Assembly (NCBI GenBank): GCA_018241685.1
Contig: JAFEDJ010000021.1
Span: 248,001-312,000, forward strand
Direction of reading: 5' to 3'
Length of the DNA: 64,000 nucleotides
Origin: Pseudomonadota bacterium
GTDB taxonomy: Bacteria; Pseudomonadota; Gammaproteobacteria; Burkholderiales; Rhodocyclaceae
Numbering within the stretch: position 1 is the stretch's first letter; the number at the start of each line of letters is the position of its first letter. The notes below the pieces were generated by a model that was given only the letters and a program-made list of their open reading frames with translations, did not search any database and was not told where the DNA came from. Both the position numbers and the translations under genes were made by a program. Below, in pieces: positions 1 through 8,738 of the stretch.

Positions 1-74
1 ACGAGACCCTTCGCCCGTCCGCCAAGGGCCGCCACTTCCTCAACGAACTGCTGATGCTGTTCCTCGCTGCCTGA
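1..74 (+). CDS. hemW: HemW-like radical SAM protein, C-terminal end only
   Basis: Only the last 23 codons and the TGA stop are in the window; the reading frame begins at base 3. The visible tail, with the segment LRPSAKGRHFLNEL followed by a short hydrophobic end, resembles the C-terminus of HemW, a radical SAM protein related to coproporphyrinogen III dehydrogenase and implicated in haem handling. The gene stops 7 bases before the GTG of the DNA methyltransferase, so the two are probably cotranscribed. The identification rests on a short tail, so it is tentative. Confidence 0.6.
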   Translation, partial: ETLRPSAKGRHFLNELLMLFLAA

Positions 75-81
75 ACCGCCC

Positions 82-1377
82 GTGCCCGCCAAGCCCGGCC
101 CCAAGCCCCTGACTCCGACCGCCGCCGACCTGCCGACCCCCGAGGCCCTCGGCCAGGTGTTCACGCCCGAAAAAGTCGTGCGCGCCATGCTGCGCCTGCG
201 CCAGAACGCCGGCCGCGTGCTCGAGCCCTCCTGCGGCGACGGCGCCTTCCTGCGCCACCTGCACAATGCTGTCGGTATCGAGTTCGACCCCCGCCAGTGC
301 CCGCCCAATGCGCGCAACGAGGACTTCTTCGCCTATCCGGAGAACGAGAAGTTCGACACCGTGATCGGCAACCCGCCCTACGTGCGCTACCAGGATATCG
401 GTCGGGACACGCGTGCGCTGCTGCGCCAGGACGGCCTCGACGGACGCAGCAACCTCTACCTGTTCTTCATCGAGAAGTGCCTGCGCCACCTGCAGCCGGG
501 CGGCGAGCTGATCTTCATCACCCCGCGCGACTTCCTCAAGGCCACCAGCGCCCGCCCGCTCAACCGCTGGCTGTTCGAGCACGGCACCATCACCCACGCC
601 ATCGACCTGGGCGACGCCCGGGTGTTTTCCGGCGCGGTGCCCAACTGCCTGATCTGGCGCTACGAACTCGGCAACCTGTCGCGTCGCACCGCCTGGGCGC
701 AGATCGGCCAGGGCGACGATCTCACCCGCAGCCTCGAACAGCCGCCCTGGCAGGCCCGCCACTTCTTCGAATGCGCCGGCCACCTACTGTTCTCCCGCGG
801 CGAATACCCCCTCAGCCTGGCCGACGTGGCCAGCGTGAAGGTCGGCGCGGTCTCCGGGGCCGACGACATCTACGTCAGCGACACGGCCGGCACCCGGGAC
901 TTCGTCAGCTCCCGCACCGCCCGCAGCGGCGAGACCCGCCGCATGATCTGGTGCGACCCCGGCACCGGCGCGCCCGACGTGCTGCTGCCGCACCGGGAAC
1001 GCCTGCTCGCCCGGCGCATCCGCCCGTTCGACGACAGCAACTGGTGGCAGTGGGGGCGCGGCTATCCGCAGACCGACGCGCCGCGGGTCTACGTCAACAC
1101 CAAGACGCGTCAACCGAACCCGTTCTTCCTGCACCCCTGCAACAACTTCGACGGCGCGATCCTTGGCATCTTCCCGCTGCATAAGGACGCTGATCTGGCC
1201 ACTTTCCGCGATGCCCTCAACGGCGTGGACTGGGCCGACCTGGGCTTCGTCTGCGACGGGCGCTACCTGTTCTCCCAGCGCAGCCTGGAAAACGCACCGC
1301 TGCCCGACAGCTTCCGGGCCTTCCTGCCCCCCGTGGCCGACGCCCCGCCGCCGGGGCCGCCGGAGTCGATGGTGTAA
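82..1377 (+). CDS. Orphan N6-adenine DNA methyltransferase, Eco57I/TaqI-like
   Basis: This 431-residue class I SAM-dependent methyltransferase probably methylates adenine in DNA. Motif I, LEPSCGDGAFL (residues 47-57), binds SAM, and the catalytic motif IV is NPPY at residues 97-100, the hallmark of N6-adenine or N4-cytosine amino-methyltransferases. The C-terminal half lacks an obvious nuclease motif and probably holds the target-recognition domain. It starts with GTG 7 bases after hemW. No restriction endonuclease or specificity subunit lies beside it, so it may be solitary, acting in regulation or as a restriction remnant. DNA rather than RNA or protein as substrate is inferred from motif spacing. 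Confidence 0.75.
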   Translation: MPAKPGPKPLTPTAADLPTPEALGQVFTPEKVVRAMLRLRQNAGRVLEPSCGDGAFLRHLHNAVGIEFDPRQCPPNARNEDFFAYPENEKFDTVIGNPPYVRYQDIGRDTRALLRQDGLDGRSNLYLFFIEKCLRHLQPGGELIFITPRDFLKATSARPLNRWLFEHGTITHAIDLGDARVFSGAVPNCLIWRYELGNLSRRTAWAQIGQGDDLTRSLEQPPWQARHFFECAGHLLFSRGEYPLSLADVASVKVGAVSGADDIYVSDTAGTRDFVSSRTARSGETRRMIWCDPGTGAPDVLLPHRERLLARRIRPFDDSNWWQWGRGYPQTDAPRVYVNTKTRQPNPFFLHPCNNFDGAILGIFPLHKDADLATFRDALNGVDWADLGFVCDGRYLFSQRSLENAPLPDSFRAFLPPVADAPPPGPPESMV

Positions 1378-1474
1378 CATCGGGCGAACAAATACGGGCC
1401 ACGCAGGTCGACGACGCACACGTGCTCGTCGGACACCCGACGCATCGCCCCCTGAGAACAGTCCGCGAGGCCCC

Positions 1475-2773
1475 ATGGTTCCCCATCTCACCACCGCCCT
1501 CACCGGCCCACTGCTGGAGCTGGAGCGCCACTTCCTCGACAACGCCTGCGCCATCGAGCGCTGGATGCGTACCCGCTGGCAGGAACACCTGCCTCCCTTC
1601 TACGCCTCGACGGACCTGCGCAACGCCGGCTTCAAGCTGGCACCGGTAGACCTCAACCTGTTTCCCGGCGGCTTCAACAACCTCCACGACGCCTTCCTGC
1701 CCCTCTGCGTGCAGGCCGCCCAGGCCGCCATCGAGCGCATCTGCGTCGACGCCCGGTCGATCCTGCTGATCCCGGAGAACCACACCCGCAACCAGTTCTA
1801 CCTGCAGAACGTCGCCAAGCTGGTGTCCATCCTGCGTCTCACCGGCCTGGAAGTACGTCTCGGCAGCCTGCTGCCGGAGATCACCGAGCCGACCGTGGTC
1901 GAACTGCCCAATGGCGCCAGCCTCACGCTGGAGCCGCTGGAGCGCCACGGCCGTCGCCTCGGCCTGAAGGACTTCGACCCCTGCGCGGTGCTGCTCAACA
2001 ACGACCTGTCCGCCGGCGTTCCCGCCCAGCTGGAAAACCTGCACGACCAGTGGGTGATCCCTCCGCTGCATGCCGGCTGGCACGCCCGCCGCAAATCCAG
2101 GCACGCCGCCGCCTACGACCGTGTGACGCAGGAGTTCGGCGCCGCCATCAGCATCGACCCGTGGCGCATCAACCCGGCCTGGGACAGCTGCAGCGGACTG
2201 GACTTCCAGGCCCGCAGCGGCGAGCAGGAACTCGCCGACAAGGTCGCCACGATGCTCCACGGCATCCGCGCCAGGTACAAGGAATACGAAATCGGCGAGG
2301 AGCCCTTCGTGATCGTCAAGGCCGACGCCGGCACCTACGGCATGGGCATCATGACGGTCAGGGACGCCTCTGAGCTGATCGGCCTCAACCGCAAGCAGCG
2401 CAACAAGATGAGCGTCGTCAAGGAGGGCCTGGCGGTCCACGACGTAATCATCCAGGAGGGCGTTCCGACCGTCGAAACCGTCCACCACGCCACCGCCGAA
2501 CCGGTGGTTTACATGATAGATCACTACGTCGTGGGCGGCTTCTACCGGGTGCATGGCCAGCGCGGCCGCGACGAGAACCTCAACGCCCCCGGCATGCAGT
2601 TCGAACACCTGGCCTTCGAGGCGCCCTGCAGCCTGCCCGACTGTAGCCTGGGGCCGGATGCCCCGCCAAACCGCTTCTACGCGTACGGCGTGGTGGCCCG
2701 TCTGGCCCTGCTCGCCGCCGCCCTCGAGATCGAAGCCACTGAACCCGCCGTCTTCGCTGCAGAAGCGGCCTGA
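1475..2773 (+). CDS. gshA: Glutamate-cysteine ligase, proteobacterial (Acidithiobacillus) type
   Basis: First enzyme of glutathione synthesis: it joins glutamate to cysteine using ATP in the cytoplasm. The 432-residue product belongs to the GshA family first described in Acidithiobacillus ferrooxidans, which is unrelated in sequence to the E. coli enzyme. The N-terminal segment FKLAPVDLNLFPGGFNNL and the later segment VKADAGTYGMGIM are typical of this family. The frame is open far upstream (from 1163), but that part overlaps the methyltransferase; ATG 1475 is the first start beyond it and matches the family's N-terminus. gshB follows after 39 bases, so the whole pathway is one operon. Confidence 0.9.
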   Translation: MVPHLTTALTGPLLELERHFLDNACAIERWMRTRWQEHLPPFYASTDLRNAGFKLAPVDLNLFPGGFNNLHDAFLPLCVQAAQAAIERICVDARSILLIPENHTRNQFYLQNVAKLVSILRLTGLEVRLGSLLPEITEPTVVELPNGASLTLEPLERHGRRLGLKDFDPCAVLLNNDLSAGVPAQLENLHDQWVIPPLHAGWHARRKSRHAAAYDRVTQEFGAAISIDPWRINPAWDSCSGLDFQARSGEQELADKVATMLHGIRARYKEYEIGEEPFVIVKADAGTYGMGIMTVRDASELIGLNRKQRNKMSVVKEGLAVHDVIIQEGVPTVETVHHATAEPVVYMIDHYVVGGFYRVHGQRGRDENLNAPGMQFEHLAFEAPCSLPDCSLGPDAPPNRFYAYGVVARLALLAAALEIEATEPAVFAAEAA

Positions 2774-2812
2774 GCCTTCCGACAAGAACACACCGCCAAT
2801 ACCGACACGACC

Positions 2813-3754
2813 ATGAAATTCGCCTTCATCCTCGACCCCCTCGACAAACTCAAGGCCTACAAGGACTCCAGCATCGCGATGATGCGGGCCGCCGCCCGCC
2901 GCGGCCACCAGATCCACGCCATCCAGCGCGAACACCTGGTGTGGGAAGCCGGCACCGTCAGCGCCCGCGCACTGGCCCTGACGCTCACCGACGACGACGA
3001 AACCTGGTACGTGGCAGGCACCGAGGAAAGCCTGCCCCTCACCGCCTACGACGCAGTACTGATGCGCCAGGACCCGCCCTTCGATTTCGAATATGTAACC
3101 GCCACCTGGCTGCTGGAAAGCGCCGCCAAGGCCGGTGCGCGGATCTTCAACAACCCGGAGTCGATCCGCGACCACTCCGAGAAGCTGGCGATCCTCGAAT
3201 TCCCCCAGTTCATCCCGCCGACCCGCGTGGCCCGCGCCGCGACCGACGTCAATGCCTTCATCGACGCCCACGGCGACACCATCCTCAAGCCCCTCGACGG
3301 CATGGGCGGCAGCCAGATCTTCCGCGTGCGCGCCGACGACCCCAACCGCAACGTGATCATCGAGACGCTCACGCAGGAAGAGCGCCGCACGATCATGGCC
3401 CAGGCTTACCTGCCGGCCATCTCCGGTGGCGACAAGCGGGTGCTGATCATCGGCGGCAAGGTCATCCCGTATTCCCTCGCCCGCATCCCCAAGGCCGGCG
3501 AGACCCGCGGCAACCTGGCCGCCGGTGGCCGCGGCGTAGCGATGCCGCTGACCGACGGCGAGCGCGCCATCGCCGAATACCTGGCCCCCATCCTGTGGGC
3601 GCGCGGGCTGCTCATCGTCGGCCTCGACGTGATCGGCGACCGCCTCACCGAGATCAACGTCACCAGCCCCACCTGCATGGTCGAGATCACCGCCCAGATG
3701 GGCTTCGACGTGCCCGGCGCAGTCATCGACGCCCTGGAGGCCGCATGCGCGTGA
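2813..3754 (+). CDS. gshB: Glutathione synthetase
   Basis: Adds glycine to gamma-glutamylcysteine using ATP, completing glutathione. The 313-residue length is normal for the bacterial ATP-grasp enzyme. Recognisable parts are the N-terminal MKFAFILDPLDKLKAYKDSS, the ATP-binding segment ILKPLDGMGGSQIFRV, the GGDKRVLIIGGK strand and the C-terminal EINVTSPTCMVEI metal-binding region. It lies directly downstream of gshA. Its last 10 bases overlap the start of apbE, which suggests translational coupling. Confidence 0.95.
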   Translation: MKFAFILDPLDKLKAYKDSSIAMMRAAARRGHQIHAIQREHLVWEAGTVSARALALTLTDDDETWYVAGTEESLPLTAYDAVLMRQDPPFDFEYVTATWLLESAAKAGARIFNNPESIRDHSEKLAILEFPQFIPPTRVARAATDVNAFIDAHGDTILKPLDGMGGSQIFRVRADDPNRNVIIETLTQEERRTIMAQAYLPAISGGDKRVLIIGGKVIPYSLARIPKAGETRGNLAAGGRGVAMPLTDGERAIAEYLAPILWARGLLIVGLDVIGDRLTEINVTSPTCMVEITAQMGFDVPGAVIDALEAACA

Positions 3755-4797
3755 AGCAGCGTATCGCCGGCTGGCTGGCGGTCCTCGCCTGCACCGCCGG
3801 CCTCCTGGCCGGCTGCAGCCGGGAGCGCATCCACCAGCAGGAGTCCTACGTCTTCGGCACCCGCGTCGAGGTCCTGACCTGGGATGCGTCCGAAGAACAT
3901 TCTCGCGCCGCGGTCAGCGAGGTTCTGCGCGAGTTCGACCGCCTGCACCGGGCCTACCACGCGTGGGAGCCGTCCGAGCTCACCGCCCTCAACAGCGCCA
4001 TTGCCGCCGGCCAGCAGGACATCCCGGTGTCGCCCGAGCTGGCCGCCATGCTCAGCGATGCCAAGGCCATTGCCGCCAAGGGCGACGAGCTGTTCGACCC
4101 GGCCCTCGGCGAGCTGATCGCCCTGTGGGGCTTTCACACGGATACCTTTGTGCCGACCCATCCCGATCCGGCCAGGCTGGCAGCCATCACCAAAGCCCAT
4201 CCGCAGATGGCCGACCTGACCATCGTCGACAACAAGGTGAGCAGCCGCAACCGGGCCGTCCAGCTCGACCTGGGTGGCTACGGCAAAGGCTATGCACTCG
4301 ATCGGGCCGCCGCGATCCTGAAAGCCCACGGCGTCAATAACGCCCTCATCAACATCGGCGGCAACGTGCTGGCGCTCGGCAGCAAGGGCGACCAGCCCTG
4401 GCGGGTCGGCATCCAGCACCCCCGCGAACCGCGTCCGCTGGCCTCCCTGCCACTGCGCGACGGCGAGGCGATCGGCACCTCCGGCGACTACCAGCGCTTC
4501 TTCGAGCTGGACGGCGTGCGCTACTGCCACCTGCTCGATCCGCGCACCGGCATGCCGGCCCGCGGCACCCAGGCGGTCACCATCCTGATCACGCCCCGCG
4601 CCAACGCCGGCACGCTGTCCGACGCAGCCAGCAAGCCGGTCTACCTCGGCGGCGACAAATGGCGCGAATACGCCAGACGCTTCGGCATCGACCATGCACT
4701 GCGGGTGAACGCCGACGGCAAGGTGGAAGTCACCCGCGCCCTCAACGACCGTCTGCAGTACGGCGACAAGATCAAGCCGGCGCTGATCGTCGACTGA
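3745..4797 (+). CDS. apbE: FAD:protein FMN transferase, lipoprotein
   Basis: ApbE attaches FMN from FAD to threonine residues of membrane redox proteins such as NqrB/NqrC and RnfG. The 350-residue product begins with a lipoprotein signal ending in the lipobox LLAGC, so it should be anchored on the periplasmic side. Family segments seen include YVFGTRVEV, DLGGYGKGYALDRAA and the NIGGNVLALG strand. The ATG overlaps the end of gshB by 10 bases. No flavoprotein substrate is encoded in the window, so its target is unknown here. Confidence 0.92.
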   Translation: MRVKQRIAGWLAVLACTAGLLAGCSRERIHQQESYVFGTRVEVLTWDASEEHSRAAVSEVLREFDRLHRAYHAWEPSELTALNSAIAAGQQDIPVSPELAAMLSDAKAIAAKGDELFDPALGELIALWGFHTDTFVPTHPDPARLAAITKAHPQMADLTIVDNKVSSRNRAVQLDLGGYGKGYALDRAAAILKAHGVNNALINIGGNVLALGSKGDQPWRVGIQHPREPRPLASLPLRDGEAIGTSGDYQRFFELDGVRYCHLLDPRTGMPARGTQAVTILITPRANAGTLSDAASKPVYLGGDKWREYARRFGIDHALRVNADGKVEVTRALNDRLQYGDKIKPALIVD

Positions 4798-4812
4798 GCC
4801 TCGCTTCTTTGA

Positions 4813-4902
4813 TCTGACGCAGCCTTTCACATATTCCCACTTGCCAGCCGCCCCCCTTCTGACGCAGCCTTCAGGGATTCCGTCTTGCCCGGCGGAACCC
4901 AT
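4813..4902. repeat. Two tandem imperfect copies of a 45-base unit
   Basis: The sequence TCTGACGCAGCCTT occurs at 4813 and again at 4858. The bases after it (a TTCCCACTTGCC-like stretch, then TTCCGTCTTGCC) keep diverged similarity through the second copy. The unit lies between apbE and the PTS EIIA gene. The second copy supplies the probable -35 of the EIIA promoter. Confidence 0.6.
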
Positions 4903-4912
4903 CGGATAGAAT
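4885..4912 (+). promoter_or_regulatory. Candidate promoter for the PTS EIIA gene
   Basis: TTGCCC (4885-4890) and TAGAAT (4907-4912) are separated by 16 bases. The expected transcription start at about 4919 falls directly at the ATG of the EIIA gene (4920). No Shine-Dalgarno sequence is visible upstream of that ATG. If correct, the transcript would be leaderless. Confidence 0.4.
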
Positions 4913-4919
4913 GGCCTGA

Positions 4920-5303
4920 ATGATCGGAATCCTCATCATCACCCATGGCAGCCTGGGTGAAGCACTCATCCAGTGCTCCTGCCATGTACTGAACCGCCGG
5001 CCGCCCCAGTTGCTCCAACTCGGCGTTTCCGGGCAGGACGATCCGCTCGACGCCCTGCCACTGGCCCGACGCCTGCTGAACATGGTCGACAGCGGGGATG
5101 GGGTATTGATTCTGACCGACATTCTCGGCGCCACCCCCGCCAATACCGCGGCCAAGCTCCTGGAGCCCGGCCGCATCGAGGGGGTGGCCGGCGTCAACCT
5201 GCCCATGTTGCTGCGGACCATCACCTACCGGGAACGCAACATGGAAGTACTGGTCAAGAAGGCCGTGGCCGGCGCCTGCGAAGGTGTCGTGCATATGAAA
5301 TAA
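4920..5303 (+). CDS. PTS EIIA component, mannose/fructose-family (regulatory)
   Basis: A single-domain 127-residue EIIA of the mannose superfamily. The phosphoacceptor is His9 in the N-terminal segment IITHGSLGEA; the LILTDILGATPANTAA segment is also typical. It would receive phosphate from HPr. It stands first in an EIIA-HPr-EI cluster with no EIIB or membrane EIIC gene, the arrangement of a regulatory PTS common in betaproteobacteria, so the output is probably regulation rather than sugar uptake. The start has no visible ribosome-binding site. Confidence 0.9.
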   Translation: MIGILIITHGSLGEALIQCSCHVLNRRPPQLLQLGVSGQDDPLDALPLARRLLNMVDSGDGVLILTDILGATPANTAAKLLEPGRIEGVAGVNLPMLLRTITYRERNMEVLVKKAVAGACEGVVHMK

Positions 5304-5363
5304 AGATAGCAACCGAAGGCCCCGACACAAGAGCCCAAAACCACATCGAGGAAGAACAAAGAC

Positions 5364-5633
5364 ATGCCACGTCAGGACGCCGAAATCATCAACAAGCTGG
5401 GCCTCCATGCCCGCGCCTCTGCCAAGCTGACCCAGACCGCCAGCGCCTATGAAAGCGACGTCTGGCTCGAGCGCAACGGCAAGCGTGTCAACGCCAAGAG
5501 CATCATGGGCGTGATGATGCTGGCCGCAGCCAAGGGCTGCACGATCACCATCGACACCAACGGGCGCGACGCCGACCAGGCCATGTCCGCCCTCCTCGGC
5601 CTCATCGCCGACAAGTTCGGGGAAGGAGAATGA
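5364..5633 (+). CDS. ptsH: Phosphocarrier protein HPr
   Basis: The 89-residue HPr carries phosphate from EI to EIIA. His15 in LGLHARASA is the phosphorylation site. Ser46 lies in the AKSIMGVMML segment where HPr kinase acts in organisms that have HprK; no HprK gene is in this window. It is preceded by a purine-rich ribosome-binding site (GAGGAAGAACAAAG) and followed by the EI gene after 64 bases. Confidence 0.96.
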   Translation: MPRQDAEIINKLGLHARASAKLTQTASAYESDVWLERNGKRVNAKSIMGVMMLAAAKGCTITIDTNGRDADQAMSALLGLIADKFGEGE

Positions 5634-5697
5634 CGCGCCGCCCCGCTCCCTTCAGCACCCGTCCGGTCAGCCCTCAGTCTGCCGCACGGGTGCGGCG

Positions 5698-7419
5698 ATG
5701 AGCTTCACCGTCCACGGACTCGCGGTCTCCCAGGGCATCGCCATCGGCCATGCCCATCTGGTTTCCCATGCGCTACTGGAAGTCGCCCATTTCACGATCG
5801 CTCCCAAGCACGTAGAGGCCGAGGTTTCACGCCTGCTCGCCGCGGTCGCCACCGTCAAGACCGAACTGGTCGGCCTGAAAGCATCGGCCAGCACCGGCGC
5901 CGCGCCGTCCGAGGTCGATGCCTTCATCGGCATGCACATCATGATCCTGCAGGATCCGATGCTCGTCGATGCAGCCGCCAACCTGATCCGCACCCGCCGC
6001 GCCAACGCGGAATGGGCGATGGTCCAGCAGATGGAGCAGCTGGTCGAACAGTTCGAGGCCATCGAGGACGCCTACCTGCGCGAGCGCAAGGCCGACGTGG
6101 TGCAGGTGGTGGAGCGGGTCGTAAAGGTCCTGCTCGGCCATCCGGGCCACCTGCCGCCCAAGCGCAAGGATGGGCTGGGCACCATCGTCGTCGCCCACGA
6201 TCTGTCGCCCACCGACACCATCGGCTTCAAGGACCACGCGGTCGCCGGCTTCATCACCGACGCGGGCGGTCCCACCGGCCACACCGCCATCGTCGCCCGC
6301 AGCCTGTCGATCCCGGCGGTGGTGGCGCTGCGTCACATCCGCCACGTGGTAAAGGACGATGAGCTGATCATCATCGACGGCACCCGCGGCGTGGTCATCG
6401 TCGACCCGGACGAACGGGTCCTCGAGGAATACCGCCTGCGCAAGGCCGAGGTGGAGCTGGAGCGCTCCAAGCTCAAGCGCCTCAAGTCGATGCGCGCGGC
6501 CACCCTCGACGGCGAGGAAGTGCAGATCCTCGCCAACATCGAGCTGCCGCCCGATGCGACCCAGGCCAAGAACGTCGAGGCCGACGGCGTCGGCCTGTTC
6601 CGCACCGAGTTCCTGTTCATGAGCCGCGACACCTGGCCGGACGAGGACGAACAGTTCGAGGCCTACAAGACGGTGGTCAAGACGATGGCCGGCAAGCAGG
6701 TCACCGTGCGCACCCTCGACGTGGGCGCTGACAAGGAGCTCGAGGGCGCCACCCGGCCGGAGGACAACCCAGCCCTCGGTTTGCGGGCGATCCGTTACTG
6801 CCTGGCCGAACCGAAGATGTTCCTCACCCAGCTGCGCGCACTGCTGCGGGCCAGCCACTTCGGCAAGCTGAAGATCCTGATCCCGATGCTGGCCAGCAGC
6901 AACGAGATCGACCAGACCCTGATCCTGCTCGAGAAGGCCAAGACCCAGCTGCGCGAACGCAAGATCAAGTTCGACGAGGCCGTGCCGGTGGGCGGCATGA
7001 TCGAGGTGCCGGCTGCGGCCCTGTGCCTGGGCGCCTTCACCAAACGCCTGCAGTTCCTGTCCATCGGCACCAACGACCTGATCCAGTACACGCTGGCCAT
7101 CGACCGTGGCAACGAAGCCGTCGCCCACCTCTACAACCCGCTGCACCCGGCGGTGCTGCGCCTGATCCACCAGACCATCCAGGCCGGAGTTAAAGCCGGC
7201 ATCCCGGTGTCAGTGTGTGGGGAGATGGCCGGCGACCCGGACTGCGCCCGCCTCTTGATCGGCATGGGCCTGCGCCAGTTCTCGATGCATCCGGCACAGA
7301 TCCTCGAAGTCAAACAGGCCATCCTGCGCGCCGATGCCGCCGACCTGACGGTCAAGGTGCAGCGCCTGCTCAAGCTGGACGATCCGGACCGGGTCCGTGA
7401 GGCAGTCGAGAAACTCTGA
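5698..7419 (+). CDS. ptsI: Phosphoenolpyruvate-protein phosphotransferase (PTS enzyme I)
   Basis: Enzyme I (573 residues) takes phosphate from PEP and passes it to HPr. The active histidine is His195 in the segment AGGPTGHTAIVARS. The PEP-binding TIM barrel holds FRTEFLFM, SIGTNDLIQYTLAIDRGN and the C-terminal VCGEMAGDP with its catalytic cysteine. The active-site loop reads PTGHTA where E. coli has RTSHTS. It completes the EIIA-HPr-EI operon. Confidence 0.95.
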   Translation: MSFTVHGLAVSQGIAIGHAHLVSHALLEVAHFTIAPKHVEAEVSRLLAAVATVKTELVGLKASASTGAAPSEVDAFIGMHIMILQDPMLVDAAANLIRTRRANAEWAMVQQMEQLVEQFEAIEDAYLRERKADVVQVVERVVKVLLGHPGHLPPKRKDGLGTIVVAHDLSPTDTIGFKDHAVAGFITDAGGPTGHTAIVARSLSIPAVVALRHIRHVVKDDELIIIDGTRGVVIVDPDERVLEEYRLRKAEVELERSKLKRLKSMRAATLDGEEVQILANIELPPDATQAKNVEADGVGLFRTEFLFMSRDTWPDEDEQFEAYKTVVKTMAGKQVTVRTLDVGADKELEGATRPEDNPALGLRAIRYCLAEPKMFLTQLRALLRASHFGKLKILIPMLASSNEIDQTLILLEKAKTQLRERKIKFDEAVPVGGMIEVPAAALCLGAFTKRLQFLSIGTNDLIQYTLAIDRGNEAVAHLYNPLHPAVLRLIHQTIQAGVKAGIPVSVCGEMAGDPDCARLLIGMGLRQFSMHPAQILEVKQAILRADAADLTVKVQRLLKLDDPDRVREAVEKL

Positions 7420-7442
7420 CGTGCCGGCGACCGGCGGCGGGT

Positions 7443-7472
7443 TTGACTTGCCGCCGGCCATCGCGCTACTCT
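7443..7472 (+). promoter_or_regulatory. Candidate promoter for metX-metW
   Basis: TTGACT (7443-7448) and the weak -10 TACTCT (7467-7472) are 18 bases apart. The predicted start at about 7479 lies just upstream of the first riboswitch stem, which supports it. The -10 is a poor match to consensus. Confidence 0.45.
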
Positions 7473-7482
7473 TTGCCCCACA

Positions 7483-7533
7483 GCGCCGATTTGAGTCCTT
7501 CAGCTTGCGGGCGCTTTACAAGTACGGCTAAAG
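7483..7533 (+). promoter_or_regulatory. SAM-II (SAM_alpha) riboswitch upstream of metX
   Basis: The leader matches the compact SAM-II pseudoknot: stem GCGCC (7483-7487) pairs with GGCGC (7510-7514); the loop begins GATTTGA and ends CTTGCGG; and the element ends with the conserved GCTAAAG (7526-7532). The same order of elements (GCGC, UGAUUUAA, UUGCAAGCGC, GCUAAA) occurs in characterised SAM-II RNAs upstream of metA/metX in alphaproteobacteria. It would lower metX expression when SAM is abundant. A terminator hairpin follows 10 bases downstream. Confidence 0.85.
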
Positions 7534-7542
7534 CGACGGCAG

Positions 7543-7575
7543 CCCAGTCCGCGACCGTTCGCCGGCTGGGTTTTT
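7543..7575 (+). terminator. Riboswitch-associated intrinsic terminator
   Basis: CCCAGTC (7543-7549) pairs with GGCTGGG (7564-7570), seven pairs including one G-U, and is followed by five T residues. It lies between the SAM-II aptamer and the metX start, so SAM binding may act through transcription termination. Confidence 0.75.
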
Positions 7576-7596
7576 CGTTTCCGGGACGAAACTGAG

Positions 7597-8721
7597 ATGA
7601 CACAAGAACAATCCATCGGAATCGTGGTGCCGCAGACGGCCCACTTCAGCACCCCACTTCCTCTCAAGAGCGGCGGAGCCCTCGCCGAGTACGACCTGGT
7701 CTATGAGACCTATGGCACCCTCAACGCCGCGCGCAGCAACGCGGTGCTGGTCTGCCACGCGCTGTCCGGCTCCCACCACGTGGCCGGCATCGACGCCGCC
7801 AGCGGCGCCGTCGGCTGGTGGGACAACCTGGTCGGCCCCGGCAAGCCCCTCGACACCGGGCGCTTCTTCGTGATCGGGGTGAACAACCTCGGCGGCTGTT
7901 ACGGCAGCTCCGGCCCCAACTCGATCAACCCGGCCACCGGCAAGCCCTGGGGCGCCGACTTCCCCTTCGTCACCGTCGAAGACTGGGTCGACGCCCAAGC
8001 GCGCCTGGCCGACCAGCTCGGCATCGAGCGCTTCGCCGCGGTGGTCGGCGGCAGCCTCGGCGGCATGCAGGCGCTGTCATGGACGCTGCAGTATCCCGAG
8101 CGCGTCGCCCATGCGCTGGTGATCGCCTCCGCCCCCAAGCTCACCGCCCAGAACATCGCCTTCAACGAAGTGGCCCGCCAGGCCATTCTGAAGGACCCCG
8201 AGTTCCACGGCGGCCACTACTACGAGCACGGCGTGGTGCCCACCCGTGGCCTGGCGCTAGCGCGCATGGTCGGCCACATCACCTACCTGTCGGACGACGC
8301 GATGGGCCAGAAATTCGGCCGCACGCTGCGCCACGACAAGCCGGTGTTCAGCTACGACGTGGAATTCGAGATCGAGTCCTACCTGCGCTACCAGGGCGAC
8401 AAGTTCGCCGGCTTCTTCGACGCCAACACCTACCTGCTGACCACCAAGGCCCTCGACTACTACGACCCGGCCTTCGACTACGACGGCGACCTGGTGGCCG
8501 CCCTCGGCCGCGCCAAGGCCGACTACCTGGTGGTGTCCTTCAGCACCGACTGGCGCTTCGCCCCGTCGCGCAGCCGGGAGATCGTCTACGCACTGATGCA
8601 CAGCGACCGGCGGGTCAGCTACGCCGAGATCGACTGTCCGGCCGGGCACGACTCCTTCCTCCTCGACGATGCCCAGTACCACGCGGTGCTGCGTGCCTAC
8701 ATCGACAACATCAAGCTGTGA
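7597..8721 (+). CDS. metX: Homoserine O-acyltransferase (acetyl or succinyl)
   Basis: Acylates homoserine as the first committed step to methionine. The 374-residue alpha/beta-hydrolase has its nucleophile Ser153 in [11 protein letters not shown], the oxyanion segment CHALSGSHH, and the C-terminal histidine in GHDSFLL. Betaproteobacterial MetX proteins often use succinyl-CoA rather than acetyl-CoA; the acyl donor cannot be read with certainty here. Expression is probably set by the SAM-II riboswitch. metW follows after a 99-base gap containing a structured repeat. Confidence 0.93.
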   Translation: MTQEQSIGIVVPQTAHFSTPLPLKSGGALAEYDLVYETYGTLNAARSNAVLVCHALSGSHHVAGIDAASGAVGWWDNLVGPGKPLDTGRFFVIGVNNLGGCYGSSGPNSINPATGKPWGADFPFVTVEDWVDAQARLADQLGIERFAAVVGGSLGGMQALSWTLQYPERVAHALVIASAPKLTAQNIAFNEVARQAILKDPEFHGGHYYEHGVVPTRGLALARMVGHITYLSDDAMGQKFGRTLRHDKPVFSYDVEFEIESYLRYQGDKFAGFFDANTYLLTTKALDYYDPAFDYDGDLVAALGRAKADYLVVSFSTDWRFAPSRSREIVYALMHSDRRVSYAEIDCPAGHDSFLLDDAQYHAVLRAYIDNIKL

Positions 8722-8738
8722 GGTGACGGCCCCCGCCG

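Noticed and set aside
1217..3271. 684-codon open frame on the minus strand opposite gshA and gshB
   Set aside because: It spans two well-supported genes, and its product is Gly/Val/Ala-rich low-complexity sequence without a family pattern. It is a composition artefact.
3406..4902. 498-codon open frame on the minus strand opposite apbE
   Set aside because: It is the antisense of a gene with a clear lipobox and flavin transferase motifs.
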